From Onthophagus taurus (taxonomy: Eukaryota; Arthropoda; Insecta; Coleoptera; Scarabaeidae), in assembly GCF_036711975.1 (NCBI RefSeq), contig NW_027248940.1, positions 6,510,001-6,574,000 of the forward strand: a stretch of DNA of 64,000 nucleotides. Reading direction: 5' to 3'. The notes beneath the pieces are model-generated. The model worked only from the letters and a program-made list of their open reading frames with translations. It was not told where the DNA came from and made no database searches. The position numbers and the translations under genes are program-made. This document shows positions 34,000 to 43,869 of the stretch, piece after piece; position 1 is the stretch's first letter, and every line of letters begins with the position of its first letter.

Positions 34000-36169
34000 G
34001 ATACAGACAGATTTGGGGAGAGTGTTTGTTAGCAACCTAACTACGGAATTTTTGGAACAAAGCGGTATTAAAATAATCCACAGCTCTGCATACCATCCTC
34101 AGTCAAATGCAGTAGAGAGATTTCATGGAGTGTTTAAAAGAATACTCAGAGCTTTGAGTTACGAACATGGAAAAGAGTGGGACGAGTACATTGATCAAGC
34201 ATTATTTGCCGTAAGAAGTGCGCCACATGCGGCACATGGTTTCAGTCCTGCGGAGTTATGTTATGGAAGGCAAATTAGATCTCCATTAAGTATGTTAAAA
34301 GCCTTATGGAATGGCAGAGATACTAATGAACCAGTAGTTAGTTACGTATTGAAATTACTTGAACGATTGAAAAACATGCAAGAAATTGTAGAAATTAGTA
34401 TGAAAGAAGCACAGAATAAATCAAAGAAATATTATGATAAAAAAACAAAGGAAATTATTTACAAAGAAGGGGATAAAGTGATGATATATCAGCCAGCTAG
34501 AACGAATAAATTACAAATGCAATGGGAAGGTCCAAAGAAAGTAGTAAGGAAAATATCAGATACCAATTACATATTAGAAGAACTAACTGGAAGAAGAAAG
34601 CAAACCCTTATACATGTAAATTTATTGAAACCTTATTATGAAAAACCTGAAATAGTTGCGATGTACGTAACATCTTCGGGGGAAGAAGAAACAGAAATGA
34701 ATATATATGAATTGGAAAAGAAAGAGGAAGCAACTTTACTGGCTACAGAAGTTTTACAACAATCAAAGGGAATTGGAGAATTTACAGAAGAGCAAAGAAT
34801 GGATTTGGAGAATTTAATTGGAGAATTTCCTGGGTTATTTTCAAATCGCCCTGGTAGAACCAATTTGGTTCAACATGATATTGCTTTGAAAGAAGAAAGG
34901 ATTATCAGAACCAAACCGTATTCACAATCTCCGAGAGTACGAGAAATCATAGATGAAGAAATAGATAAAATGCTTAACTTAGGCGTAATTAAACCAAGTG
35001 ACAGTCCATATTCGTCGCCGATGATTATAATAGAAATAGAAGGTAAAGAACCAAGACCAGTAATAGATTATCGGGCTTTAAATGCTATTTCCATACCTCA
35101 ACAACACCCAATACCTAACATAGAAGCTTGTGTGGAACGGTGTAGTAACGCAAAATATTTAAGTCTTATAGATGTTGTACGAGCTTACTGGCAAATTGGA
35201 ATGACTGAGCGTGCAAGTAAATATGCAGCTTTTATAACTCATCGAGGAGTATTTGAACCAGTAACTTTGCCATTCGGACTTCAATCCGTTCCATTTTCTT
35301 TTCAAAGATTAATGGATAAAATTTTGGAAGGTTATAACGAATTTGCCGAACATTATTTAGATGATATAGCAATACATTCAATGACATGGAAAGATCATTT
35401 GAAACATTTGCGACTTGTGTTTACAGCTATGCATAAGGCAGATCTTACAATAAAGGCAAAGAAATGTGAGTGGGGAAAAGCTCAAGTTGTTTATCTGGGA
35501 CATAAAATAGGACAAGGTTATAGAACTCCATCTGAAGCAAAAGTAGCTGTAATAAAAGAATTTCGACGACCGGTAACAAAAAAAGATATTAGAATCTTTT
35601 TAGGGATAACTGGATATTATAACCATTACATACCAAATTATGCAGAAATTGTTAGTGCTTTAACAGACGCTTTACGAAAAGGAGCCAAAAACAAGGTTGA
35701 ATGGGATGAACAGAAGGAAAACGCATTTAATAATTTAAAACAAGAATTAACTAGTAGTAAAGTGTTAAAAGCTCCCGATTATAAAAGAAAATTTATAGTA
35801 CAAACTGATTGTTCAAAACGAGGAATGGGAGTTACTTTATCCCAACGTGATGACGACAATAAAGAATACCCTATACTGTACTTAAGCAAAAAGCTAACTG
35901 AGAGAGAACAAGCTTACAGTGCAAGTGAGTTAGAATGTGCTGCATTAGTTTGGGCAGTGAATAAATTAAAACCGTACCTATATTTAACTCATTTTATTAT
36001 TGAAACAGATCATTGTCCTCTGACTTGGTTAAAACAAATGAGTAATAAAAACGCTAGACTATTAAGATGGGCGCTTACTTTACAAACGTTAGATTTTACG
36101 GTAGTTTATAAGCCTGGAAAAATGTGTGGCAACGTCGATTCGTTATCTCGTTATAATGTTGAGATGTAA
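33978..36169 (+). pseudogene. Truncated integrase, RT and RNase H of the Gmr1-like element
   Basis: The frame runs open to TAA at 36169. It begins in the integrase core at the second acidic residue (QTDLGRVFVS), then SSAYHPQSNAVERFHG and a GPY/F-type domain (LQMQWEGPKKVVRK, HVNLLKPY). RT comes after integrase: RPVIDYRALN, LSLIDVVRAYWQI, LPFGLQSVPFSFQ, YLDDIAIHS. Then RNase H: QTDCSKRGMG, SELECAALVW, ETDHCPLTWL. The zinc region, first catalytic Asp of integrase and protease are absent. RT and RNase H look intact, but there is no own start. Confidence 0.85.
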
Positions 36170-36334
36170 GAGTTATTGTTTTGTGACTTAAATATTAGAC
36201 GAATTTATCATGTTATTATTTGCCCAATGTTTTAATTAAGAGACCATAAAACCTTGAGTTGGGCAAATGCTTACTTGTGATGAGAATCAGCCTATTGGAT
36301 GTCAGAAAAGTAGATTTCTACCATCAAAAGGCTG

Positions 36335-36352
36335 ATTTCACCGGGGGCAAGT
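36335..36352 (+). other. Polypurine tract of the Gmr1-like element
   Basis: CACCGGGGGCAAGT abuts the 3' LTR. Confidence 0.45.
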
Positions 36353-36570
36353 TGTTGTGAATCAAAATATTAAAAAAAGAAACTAATTATAAAAAGTGGG
36401 CTACGAGTACTGTATTTTTATAAAAAAACAAATGATTAACGAAAAATATAAATAATATGAAAAAGTCAATATAAGATTGTAATTAATAAAATTGTTAATA
36501 AACATTATCATATTGAAGAAGTCGTACAATTTTCTAATAATTAACATCGACGAGAAAAAGAGTCTTAATA
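36353..36570 (+). repeat. 3' LTR of the Gmr1-like element
   Basis: 218 bp matching 32306-32522, followed by the aatg duplication. Confidence 0.88.
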
Positions 36571-37739
36571 AATGGTGCAACTCTGGATTTTGCACAAATC
36601 AAACGACTTATAACGTCTCCGTCGACCCCACAAGAACGAAGGTAAATGCACGCTTCGTACGCTTTCGTTGAAGCGTCCGAAAATCCGTGTAATTCTAATG
36701 ACCTTGAGTATTGAAGTGATATGTAACGCGGAACACGAATTGAATTTAGATAAGGTAATTGTTGTCGAAATTTAACCCAGCTTGTATGGATATGATTTGG
36801 TAGCGCTTCATCCCAATTCAACCCTGCTTGCCAAATTTCTTGTAAAATAATTTTTGCATTTATTGTTACCGGACATAATAACCCAAGTGGATCGAACACT
36901 TGTGCAATATCTTACAGAATTGTACGTTTATTGATCTTATTATATTTGGTACCTTCACTTATTTGATATCTAAATTCATCGCTTGTAGGACCCCGCAATA
37001 ATCCCAAAGTTCGAGTGTTTTCGTATTTGCCTAAATCGACCCGGTCTATCGTAGATGTTAAAGTAAGCTCGCGAATAATTTGGAGGTTATTTGACGTCCA
37101 TTTAGCTAATTCAAAACCGCCTTCAAGTAATTTAGATTTAACCTTACCAATAATATGAGAAAGCTTTGTTATTGAATCCGCCCCTGTAAGTAAATCGTCT
37201 ACATAGAAGTGGTTCCCGATTACTTCTGATATTACCGGATCTGAGCATTCAATGCTCAGTTGCTTTAGGCACCGTGTTGCTAGGTAGCTCGCGGATGCCG
37301 TGCCGTACGTTACGGTTAACAGTTCGTAAGTGTCAATAGGCAATTCTTCAGAATCACGCCATAAAATACGTTGCAGTGATGTTTGCTCCGAATTTATTAA
37401 GCATGCACGATACATTTTTCTGATGTCCGCGGCTATTACGTACGTGTACTTTCGATATCTTATGAGCGCGCTGAATAGGTCGAGCTGTATTGTGGGTCCA
37501 ACCATTTGGATATCATTAAACGAGTATCCCGTGGTAGTTGGACAAGAAGCGTGAAACACCACCCGTAATCTAGTTGTTGTGCTATTCTCGTTAATAACGC
37601 CATGATGTGGTAAGTAATAACAAGGGCTCGCTATTGTTGGATTAACTATCTTATGCATGTGACCTAACTGCCGATATTCTTGCATAAATTCTTTATATTG
37701 TTTTCCGAATTCAGGGAATTTTTTGAACTTTCGCTCCAT
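36571..37739 (-). pseudogene. RT and start of RNase H of BEL-D pol
   Basis: 36912-37739: RT with LRVVFHASCPTTTGYSFND, AADIRKMYRACL, TVTYGTASASYLA and YVDDLLTGADS, then TRTLGLLRGPTSDEF. A small lesion near 36905 separates 36571-36899, which holds the connection segment (MFDPLGLLCPV) and RNase H start (GFSDASTKAY, CAKSRVAP). The 5' end is truncated before the usual RT entry, next to ATPase sequence. Confidence 0.85.
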
Positions 37740-37744
37740 ACTAA

Positions 37745-38005
37745 CGGAATATTACGAATAATTGACGGTTGGTACGGTGCGCATAACATTTTCCAAAAGT
37801 TCATATTTCGGTTGGTATAAGGATTTCGAGTAGACATACACGTTTTCGTATCTGAGACCCTTTTCATCGAAGAGCAGTGTAAGGATTAGGTTGGTTTTAC
37901 CACAATACGATGGTCCGCATATTAAACAACGAATGCTATCGGGAAAATTATCGCCGTGTCTTCTCTATAATCTGGACAGTATGTTTCTGTTTCACGAGAC
38001 GCATG
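37745..38005 (-). pseudogene. Polinton packaging ATPase, N-terminal fragment
   Basis: Reading leftwards from an ATG at about 38005, one frameshift occurs near 37950. The Walker A motif GPSYCGKTN follows, then YENVYVYSKSLYQPKYE. This is the start of the FtsK/HerA-like ATPase that Polintons share with large DNA viruses and that would drive DNA packaging. It breaks off at the BEL-D boundary, so Walker B and the rest are missing. Confidence 0.8.
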
Positions 38006-38074
38006 TCAACTAGTTTACTTTACGCGTTTACGTAAATATTTATATAAGTACAAACTATAATATATATCATTTCA

Positions 38075-38878
38075 ATGCCATCACTCAAACGAAGTGGAGG
38101 TATTCTTAATTCTCTGATCAACAAATTACCTGTAGAACTACACATTCCATCGTATTCGTATTGCGGACCGGGTACGAAGTTGGCAAAACGATTGGCACGA
38201 GTCGATCCTGGCATTAATCCCCTCGATTCAGCTTGCAAGTCTCACGACATATTTTACGCATAGAACAAAGATCTATCGAGTAGACACGAAGCGGACCGAG
38301 CGCTAGAGGAGCGAGCTTGGGATCGAGTTAAATCGAACGACGCGAGTTTCGGTGAAAATGCGGCCGTCATGGTCGTCACCAATGCTATGAAAATCAAACG
38401 TAAATTGGGCATGGGTCTCAAGAAGAAATGCAATGATAGAAAAAATAAGAAACATGGTGGAAATAGATTGGAACTATTTCGGGAAACCTCTATAAAAAAT
38501 GTAAAAGGAAGTATTGATAAGAAGAAAAATAAGAAGAAGAAGAGTAAGGAGAGTAATAAGAAGAAGATGAAATTAGCATTAGATGTGGTCAAGGCAGCTA
38601 CCAGAACACTTCCAATTCCTAAAACTACCGGCGGTTTTTTACCCTTAATTCCACTATTCGCCGGCTTGAGCGCTGTTGGCAGTTTAGCAGGTGGTGCGGC
38701 CGGTATAGCAACCGCTGTCAACAAGATAAAAGCCTCTCGGCATCAATTGAACGAATCAAAACGTCACAATAAAATTGTCGAGGAAGCAATAACCCATTTG
38801 GTAGGCAAAAACAACAAAGACGGTAACGGCCTCTACCTTAAACCGTACAAACAAGGAACGGGATTGAACAGACAATAG
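38075..38878 (+). pseudogene. Polinton gene with phospholipase A2-like domain
   Basis: Starts ATG 38075. The first 62 codons contain a PLA2-type calcium loop (YCGPGT) and the His-Asp catalytic motif (ACKSHDIFYA). A TAG at 38261-38263 interrupts, and the same frame then continues to 38878. The downstream part has a basic Lys-rich run, then PIPKTTGGFLPLIPLFAGL and a Gly/Ala-rich hydrophobic segment (SAVGSLAGGAAGIA), ending KPYKQGTGLNRQ. A similar layout is known from parvovirus VP1 and Polinton PLA2-domain proteins, thought to breach endosomal membranes. One stop inactivates it unless read through. Confidence 0.8.
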
Positions 38879-38890
38879 AGAAAAAACTAA

Positions 38891-39247
38891 TTGGCTCTCC
38901 GACCACTTTCTAATTATGGCATTTCCGAGATAGCTAAAAATATACATGGTTTTAGGGGTGTATTCTTAAGAGACACTTTACCGAATTCTCCCAGAAAGAA
39001 CGAGTGCGCAGTCGTTAATTTAGATTCCAAGTTAGGATCGGGTACGCACTGGGTAGCCTATGTAAAACGTGGAAATCGAGTGGACTACTTTGATTCATTT
39101 GGAAATTTGAAACCACCTATTGAATTGATAAATTATTTAAATGTTAATGAGAATGTATGCATTTTTTATAACCACGAAGCGTTACAAACTTACGATCAAA
39201 TCATTTGTGGTCATTTATGTTTAGAATTTTTAATAAATAATACTTAA
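38891..39247 (+). CDS. Polinton adenovirus-type cysteine protease (PRO)
   Basis: About 118 codons ending TAA. It shows FRGVFLRDTLP, KNECAVVNLD, the catalytic His in GTHWVAY, the acidic VDYFDSFGN region and the catalytic Cys in IICGHLCLEFL. In Polintons it is thought to mature capsid proteins. The frame begins TTGGCTCTCCG at 38891, where an ATG would be expected by analogy, so the start codon is probably mutated. No other in-frame ATG precedes the conserved part. It lies 12 nt after the PLA2 gene. Otherwise it looks intact. Confidence 0.85.
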   Translation: MALRPLSNYGISEIAKNIHGFRGVFLRDTLPNSPRKNECAVVNLDSKLGSGTHWVAYVKRGNRVDYFDSFGNLKPPIELINYLNVNENVCIFYNHEALQTYDQIICGHLCLEFLINNT

Positions 39248-39293
39248 GAACACCTTAAACGATTAGTTTCATTCAACCTGCTGTTAGAGAAAC

Positions 39294-39980
39294 ATGTCAC
39301 ACACGTTTACGTTAACTGGTACAGGTCCTATACTGTCTGCCGATTTTTTTCCACCCATAGAATTAAATTCCAAAGATAATTACGCTTTGGAGTTAATTGG
39401 GTTGCACACGTACAATTCAATACCGAACGTTGTTGAGGGTGCGAATAAGTTTTACTACGATGATGATGATAAAGTTATTGAGATCCCCGTAGGATCGTAT
39501 GAGATAAGCGACATTGAGGACCATTTGAAGAGTTTCTTAGATAAAGGATCTATTTCTATTAAACCCAATAATAATACATTGAGATGTATTATAAACAGTA
39601 AATACCGAATCAATTTCAAAAAGTTGAATTCTATAGGAAAAATGTTGGGATTCAGTAGTAAAACTTTGGAGGCCGGTCGAGAACACGCTTCAGATTTACC
39701 GGTGCAGATTATAAAAGTTGTAACTATACATATAGAGTGTAATATTACAACAGCAGCCTACTACAATACACGTCTGGTGCATACGCTCTACGAATTTGCT
39801 CCACAAGTCGAACCGGGTTATACTATTAACATTGAACCTCAACACGTCATTTTCCTACCTATCAATACAAATAAAATCGATAATATAACACTTACTATAT
39901 TGGATCAGGACGGTGATCCGGTAGATTTTCGAGGAGAAACAATTGTTGTGAGACTCGAGCATACAAAAGTACTGCAATAA
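39294..39980 (+). CDS. Polinton penton-like minor capsid protein
   Basis: 228 codons from ATG 39294 to TAA. The N-terminus SHTFTLTGTGPILSADFFPP and the central YNSIPNV, EIPVGSYEI and TLRCIINS are typical of the Polinton minor capsid (PY, single jelly-roll, penton) family. It is open throughout. It follows PRO by 46 nt and precedes a small ORF by 12 nt, consistent with a co-directional late block. I know the family assignment by pattern, not by search. Confidence 0.8.
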   Translation: MSHTFTLTGTGPILSADFFPPIELNSKDNYALELIGLHTYNSIPNVVEGANKFYYDDDDKVIEIPVGSYEISDIEDHLKSFLDKGSISIKPNNNTLRCIINSKYRINFKKLNSIGKMLGFSSKTLEAGREHASDLPVQIIKVVTIHIECNITTAAYYNTRLVHTLYEFAPQVEPGYTINIEPQHVIFLPINTNKIDNITLTILDQDGDPVDFRGETIVVRLEHTKVLQ

Positions 39981-39992
39981 TAGTAGTAAATA

Positions 39993-40202
39993 ATGGGTTT
40001 GGTATTTAAATCAACAAAAAATAGCAATGAAAAAAAACGTAGCACTTCTGACCCAATTCCTATAAAAGAGGGGAGTGGATGTAATTCTCGCATTAATCGT
40101 CCATCTCGCCCGCAGTTAACGTCTGAAAACATTGCATTTCTTCAATCTCTCGGTTTAAAGGTTAATAACAATGGAAAAATTGGAAATATTCGACAATCCT
40201 AA
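39993..40202 (+). CDS. Small hypothetical Polinton ORF
   Basis: 69 codons, ATG 39993 to TAA 40202, basic and Ser/Asn-rich, with no recognised domain. It fits tightly between the penton gene and the major capsid gene, whose ATG (40171) it overlaps by 32 nt. Similar small genes occur there in other Polintons, but I cannot name this one. Confidence 0.5.
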   Translation: MGLVFKSTKNSNEKKRSTSDPIPIKEGSGCNSRINRPSRPQLTSENIAFLQSLGLKVNNNGKIGNIRQS

Positions 40203-40774
40203 CTTTGATGAAGTTATAACCAAACAGGAATTTCACACTTACTATCCGAGAAACAATAATTTCAATTTAAATGATGAAATACGTATATCAATTGCACATC
40301 AGGACATTTACACGTTGCTCGGTAAAAGTGAAATCTACATCGAGGGTAAATTTATTACTGTTGGAGGTGATTCGCTACGAAATCAATGGAGTGGAAATAG
40401 ATCGATGTAGTAAACCCGGTATAACGACAACTATGAAAGGATTACTTTCATACAATGAAAACGATTCAAAGGCTCTAATCACCGCTGGATGGAACCCCTT
40501 AAATCGAGGACAACCAACATCCAAAGATACTACATTTAACGCAAGCATTCCGTTTTTAATGGGTTTCGCCGAAGACTATCAAAAGATCTTGATAAACGTC
40601 AGTCAAGAACTTATTTTAGTGCGCAGCAGAACGAATGATAACTGCTACATAAATGTTGACGGTGATAGAAAAGCCACTATCGAAATTGAGAAGATTGAAT
40701 GGCACGTAACTGTTAACGATGAACCGCGACTTCAACTGCTATCCAGTTTTCGTGATAATTTTGTGCTTATGTAG
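40171..40774 (+). pseudogene. Polinton major capsid protein, N-terminal part, frameshifted
   Basis: Starts ATG 40171 with FDNPNFDEVITKQEFHTYYP and IYIEGKFITV, typical of the double-jelly-roll major capsid N-terminus. Near 40365 the frame shifts, with apparent loss of about 20 codons, and continues as IRYEINGVEIDR, GITTTMKGLLSY and FNASIPFLMGFAEDY, to WHVTVNDEPRLQLLSSFRDN. It stops at a TAG at 40774, well short of the family's usual length. It is broken. Confidence 0.8.
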
Positions 40775-41191
40775 AAGTCCAATGATATTAATTAATTTTA
40801 GATCATTTGATTGAAGAGAACCAATCGGAACAACATTATACTGAAAACAGCCCATGGGTTGTTATCACGTAGTTATGTACAGCTTTGTTCAGATTTAATG
40901 CGAATCGTCCGCTGTTAGCTCCGACATGACGCTGTTACTGGAAGAAGACGGAGATGTCTTTTGGTTCTATTCAATTCGATTTCTAAAACTAAACGAAGTT
41001 AGGCTCCTCCTTAACCCAGGTAAAACCGTCCCAGTTTTAAGAACAACAAATACACGATTTTTTATATGTTCCACTAATAAATGATTTTAGAGTATTTCTA
41101 TAAATAAAACAAATCTCAGTAATATAATTATTATAATATAAACCTTATAAATAAAAATTTAACCAATTATCCATGTTGCAAGTGAAAAATA
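40775..41191. other. Non-coding stretch after the Polinton genes
   Basis: No ORF or repeat recognised. It becomes AT-rich after 41040. Polinton terminal repeats were looked for and not seen. Confidence 0.4.
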
Positions 41192-42987
41192 TAAAAAATT
41201 TCTAAAACAGATAAAAACTTCTAACTTGCTTTATTGTAATATATAAATCGGAACCGGTTTCGGAATCACCGTTCCATCATCAGCCGAAAGCTAATAAGAA
41301 TTAAAAAAATAATTAAAAACAAAAACTAATATTAAAATAGGACAACAACTTACTGTCAGAGAAACTAATAGGCGAGAAGAGATTTATTTAATGATGACAT
41401 TTGTTGTTAAAGAAAAATATTTTTTTAAAGTCGAATCGCAAAAATAAAATTTAAGTTGTTATAAAAGTTTAGTTAAATTAAATTGAACGATGGAAATTAA
41501 AATCTTAGTTAAATTACAAAAGTGCGAAACGTGGATTGTTATAAAATTGTGAAACACTAAAAATATATATAAATTAATATAAAATGATATGAAAAAGCTT
41601 AGAAAAACTTACATTTAGAGACTGATGGTCATCAAAAATTGGAGAAAAATCAGAAATCTATTTAATGTATTCGGTGTTAACACCGAATACATTCGGAGCG
41701 TTGATTCCGAAACCGGTTCCGATTTATACAGGGTGTATCTGAATGACAGCAACAAACTTCACGGGGTGATTCTTTAGTGAATTTTAAGGGTACTTTGATA
41801 CATGAACCATGGGCGACTTCGGCTCCCCTAAGGAGCTACACCCCTTCAAAAATGGCCGAAAATTTTGGTTTAATTTTTTTTTCTCAAAAACCAGAAACGC
41901 TAGGAAAATTAAATTTGGGGAATATGTTTAACTCATAATAGGACACGTTTTGACCCTATTTGTACTTTCAACCTACCCTTCTAAACTACTAAACGCAACC
42001 ACCCCCTTTGCATTTTTGCTAAAATTTTTTTTATGCAGATGATAAATACATTAGAAAAATTTTACATAGATAGATGAAAGTATTCTAAAACTTTTTTGTC
42101 TCTCTGAAATTTTTCCAAAAACGACTAATTTTTGAGAAAAAAAATAGTAAAGCAAACACTGCCCGTTAAACAACGGGGTTGTCGATCAAAAGTTGGAATG
42201 AATTTTGAATGAAAAAATGTTAGTAGGCGTTGCAATCTTTGTCAGAAATATTTTTGACGTTTAAATGTCAGTTTTTCTTACTATTATTATTGTTTTTCAA
42301 ATTAATTTTTGCATAAAGTTCTATCGCATTTACGCTCGTTCACTCGACGTTTCAAAATTTTAAATAAAACAATAATAAAGTAAGAAAACCACTGATATTT
42401 AAACGTCAAAAATATTTCTGACAAAGATTGCAAAGCCTACTAAGATTTTTTCATTAAAAATTCATTCCAACTTTCGATTAACAACCCTACAGCTTAACAG
42501 TTAGTGTTTGCTTAATTATTTTTTTTCTCAGAAATTATTAATTTTTAGAAGAACATCAGAGAGACAAAAAAGTTTTAGAATAGTTTTATCTATCTAACTG
42601 AAACTTTTCCAATGTATTTATCATCTTGATAAAAAAAATCTAGGCATAAATTGAACGGGGGTGGTTACGTTTAGTAGTTTAGAAGGGTAGATTGAAAGTA
42701 CAAATAGGGTCAAAACGTGCCCTATTATGAGTTAAACATATTCCCCAAATTTCATTTTCCAAGCGTTTACGGTTTTTGAGAAAAAGAAATTAAACCAAAA
42801 TTTTCCGCTATTTTTGGAGGGGTGTAGCTGCTTAGGGGAACCGACGTCGCCCATAGTTCATATATCAAAATACCCTTAAAATCCACTAAAGAATCACCCC
42901 TTGAAGTTTGTTGCAGTCATTCAGATACACCCTGTATATTACAATAAAGCAAGTTAGAAATTTTTATCTGTTTTTGAAATTTTTTTC
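41192..42987. repeat. Inverted-repeat element containing a foldback
   Basis: Left arm, about 41192-41275, reads AAAATTTCTAAAACAGATA, then TTGCTTTATTGTAATATA, then AAATCGGAACCGGTTTCGG. The right arm is its reverse complement, split by the foldback into about 41690-41728 and 42935-42987. Without the insert the element would be about 590 bp. The internal sequence has no coding capacity. A MITE-like DNA transposon is the best reading; target duplication is not resolved. Confidence 0.6.
41729..42934. mobile_element. 1.2-kb palindromic foldback transposon with TA target
   Basis: Starts CAGGGTGTATCTGAATGAC and ends with its inverse. The two arms (about 41729-42297 and 42366-42934) are diverged reverse complements over nearly their whole length, leaving a spacer of about 70 bp. 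It is flanked by TA, and removing it with one TA rejoins the arm of the surrounding inverted repeat exactly. TA targets point to the IS630-Tc1-mariner group or a similar family. No transposase lies inside. Confidence 0.8.
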
Positions 42988-43089
42988 TTATAAATAAAGC
43001 TTTATGAAACCCTCCTTCAAATTTTAAATAGAATTATTCAATATCAAAATTACGTGCATTCAAATTTGTCCGTTTTCTTAAATACAGCA

Positions 43090-43690
43090 TGCATCGTGTC
43101 CTGGTCAACGAGAGTCAGGTTTGACTACGAGGCGAGCAATTATTGCACTTCATCAAGAAGGAATAGATAAACGGGAAATTGCCGAACGTGTAGGCTTATC
43201 AGATCAGTAAGATTTGAAGAAAATGGGAAAGTTGGCCTTACAACATCTAGATCAGGCCGAAGGCTTATTCTTAATAATGCTCAACGAAGGGAAATTGCTG
43301 AATACGTCACCGCCAATCCATTTACAACGTCCACAATTATCAAGGATTTAATTAGATTGAATACATTCGAGTGCTGAAGGATGTTTTGATACCATCAGTA
43401 ATCCAGAAGGAATCATCACGATTATCCAAGACAATTCACCCGTGCATTCTTCAAGAATTGTTCATGATTGGTTTGAGGATCATAATGAGGTTAGGTGAAT
43501 ACCCTGGCCAGCGCGGTCACCTGATCTTAACCCAATCGAAAATCTATGGGCTTTGGTGGAAAAACAGTTCAAAAATGCCAACTTTGCGATTCGCAACGTG
43601 GATAATCTGCGCCGCAACATTACAGTTGTGTGGGAATTGTTTCACGGCAAGGATGTATGCGAAAGAGTAGTAAATTCGATGTCCACCTGA
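43090..43690 (+). pseudogene. Tc1-like transposase remnant
   Basis: Degraded frames: an N-terminal helix-turn-helix region (ALHQEGIDKREIAERVGLS near 43137-43200), decayed middle, and the C-terminal catalytic part with SPDLNPIENLWALV near 43518-43560. Several stops and shifts. The ends of the element were not identified. Confidence 0.75.
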
Positions 43691-43869
43691 TTGCAATGTT
43701 GCATAGAGAATAATGGGTATTATACAAAATACTGATAATATTTGATGGTATAATAGACCTTATAAAATTCTTCCCAATTAGATTAGTATAATATTTATTA
43801 TATGTTATATGTATAATAATATATTATATTTTTTGTTATATAGGAGTATTATATTTTATTATATTGTTG

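Larger units (their letters stand above)
32306..36570 (+). mobile_element. Gypsy (Gmr1-like order) LTR retrotransposon, internally deleted
   Basis: LTRs of 217 and 218 bp flank gag and a pol with integrase before RT/RNase H. Target duplication aatg is at 32302-32305 and 36571-36574. Removing the element and one aatg restores the BEL-D RNase H frame (VAPLKQIT), so the ends are firmly placed even though the LTR ends in ATA rather than CA. Protease and the first half of integrase are missing. It is non-autonomous. Confidence 0.88.
30026..37745 (-). mobile_element. 5'-truncated BEL/Pao retrotransposon BEL-D, minus strand
   Basis: The 3' LTR (30026-30313) and pol are present. The frame runs from integrase at the left to RT at the right and stops inside RT near 37745, where it abuts Polinton ATPase sequence. 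No gag, 5' LTR or primer site and no matching target duplication are seen, so the right end was lost by deletion. A Gypsy element (32306-36570) interrupts RNase H. The purine tract beside the LTR reads CAAGGCGGGGGGCA on the minus strand. Confidence 0.85.
26640..40774 (+). mobile_element. Degraded Polinton/Maverick element (core genes)
   Basis: Set of Polinton hallmark genes in plausible order: DNA polymerase B, packaging ATPase (opposite strand), PLA2-domain gene, adenovirus-type protease, penton-like minor capsid, small ORF and major capsid. Polintons are large self-synthesising DNA transposons related to viruses. No retroviral-type integrase and no terminal inverted repeats were found, so the outer limits are unknown. 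The segment 30026-37745 is later retrotransposon sequence, and the part from the polymerase C-terminus to mid-ATPase is missing. Confidence 0.85.

Noticed and set aside
36170-36352. Possible env or integrase downstream of the Gmr1-like RNase H
   Set aside because: Too short and without an ORF; integrase lies upstream instead.
38254-38724. Minus-strand ORF of 156 codons with hydrophobic runs
   Set aside because: Antisense of the Polinton PLA2 gene; the hydrophobic runs come from reading its Lys-rich segment backwards.
40775-41700. Polinton terminal repeat or integrase gene
   Set aside because: The inverted repeats here belong to MITE-like elements; no integrase motif and no long terminal repeat partner near 25.7-26.6 kb.
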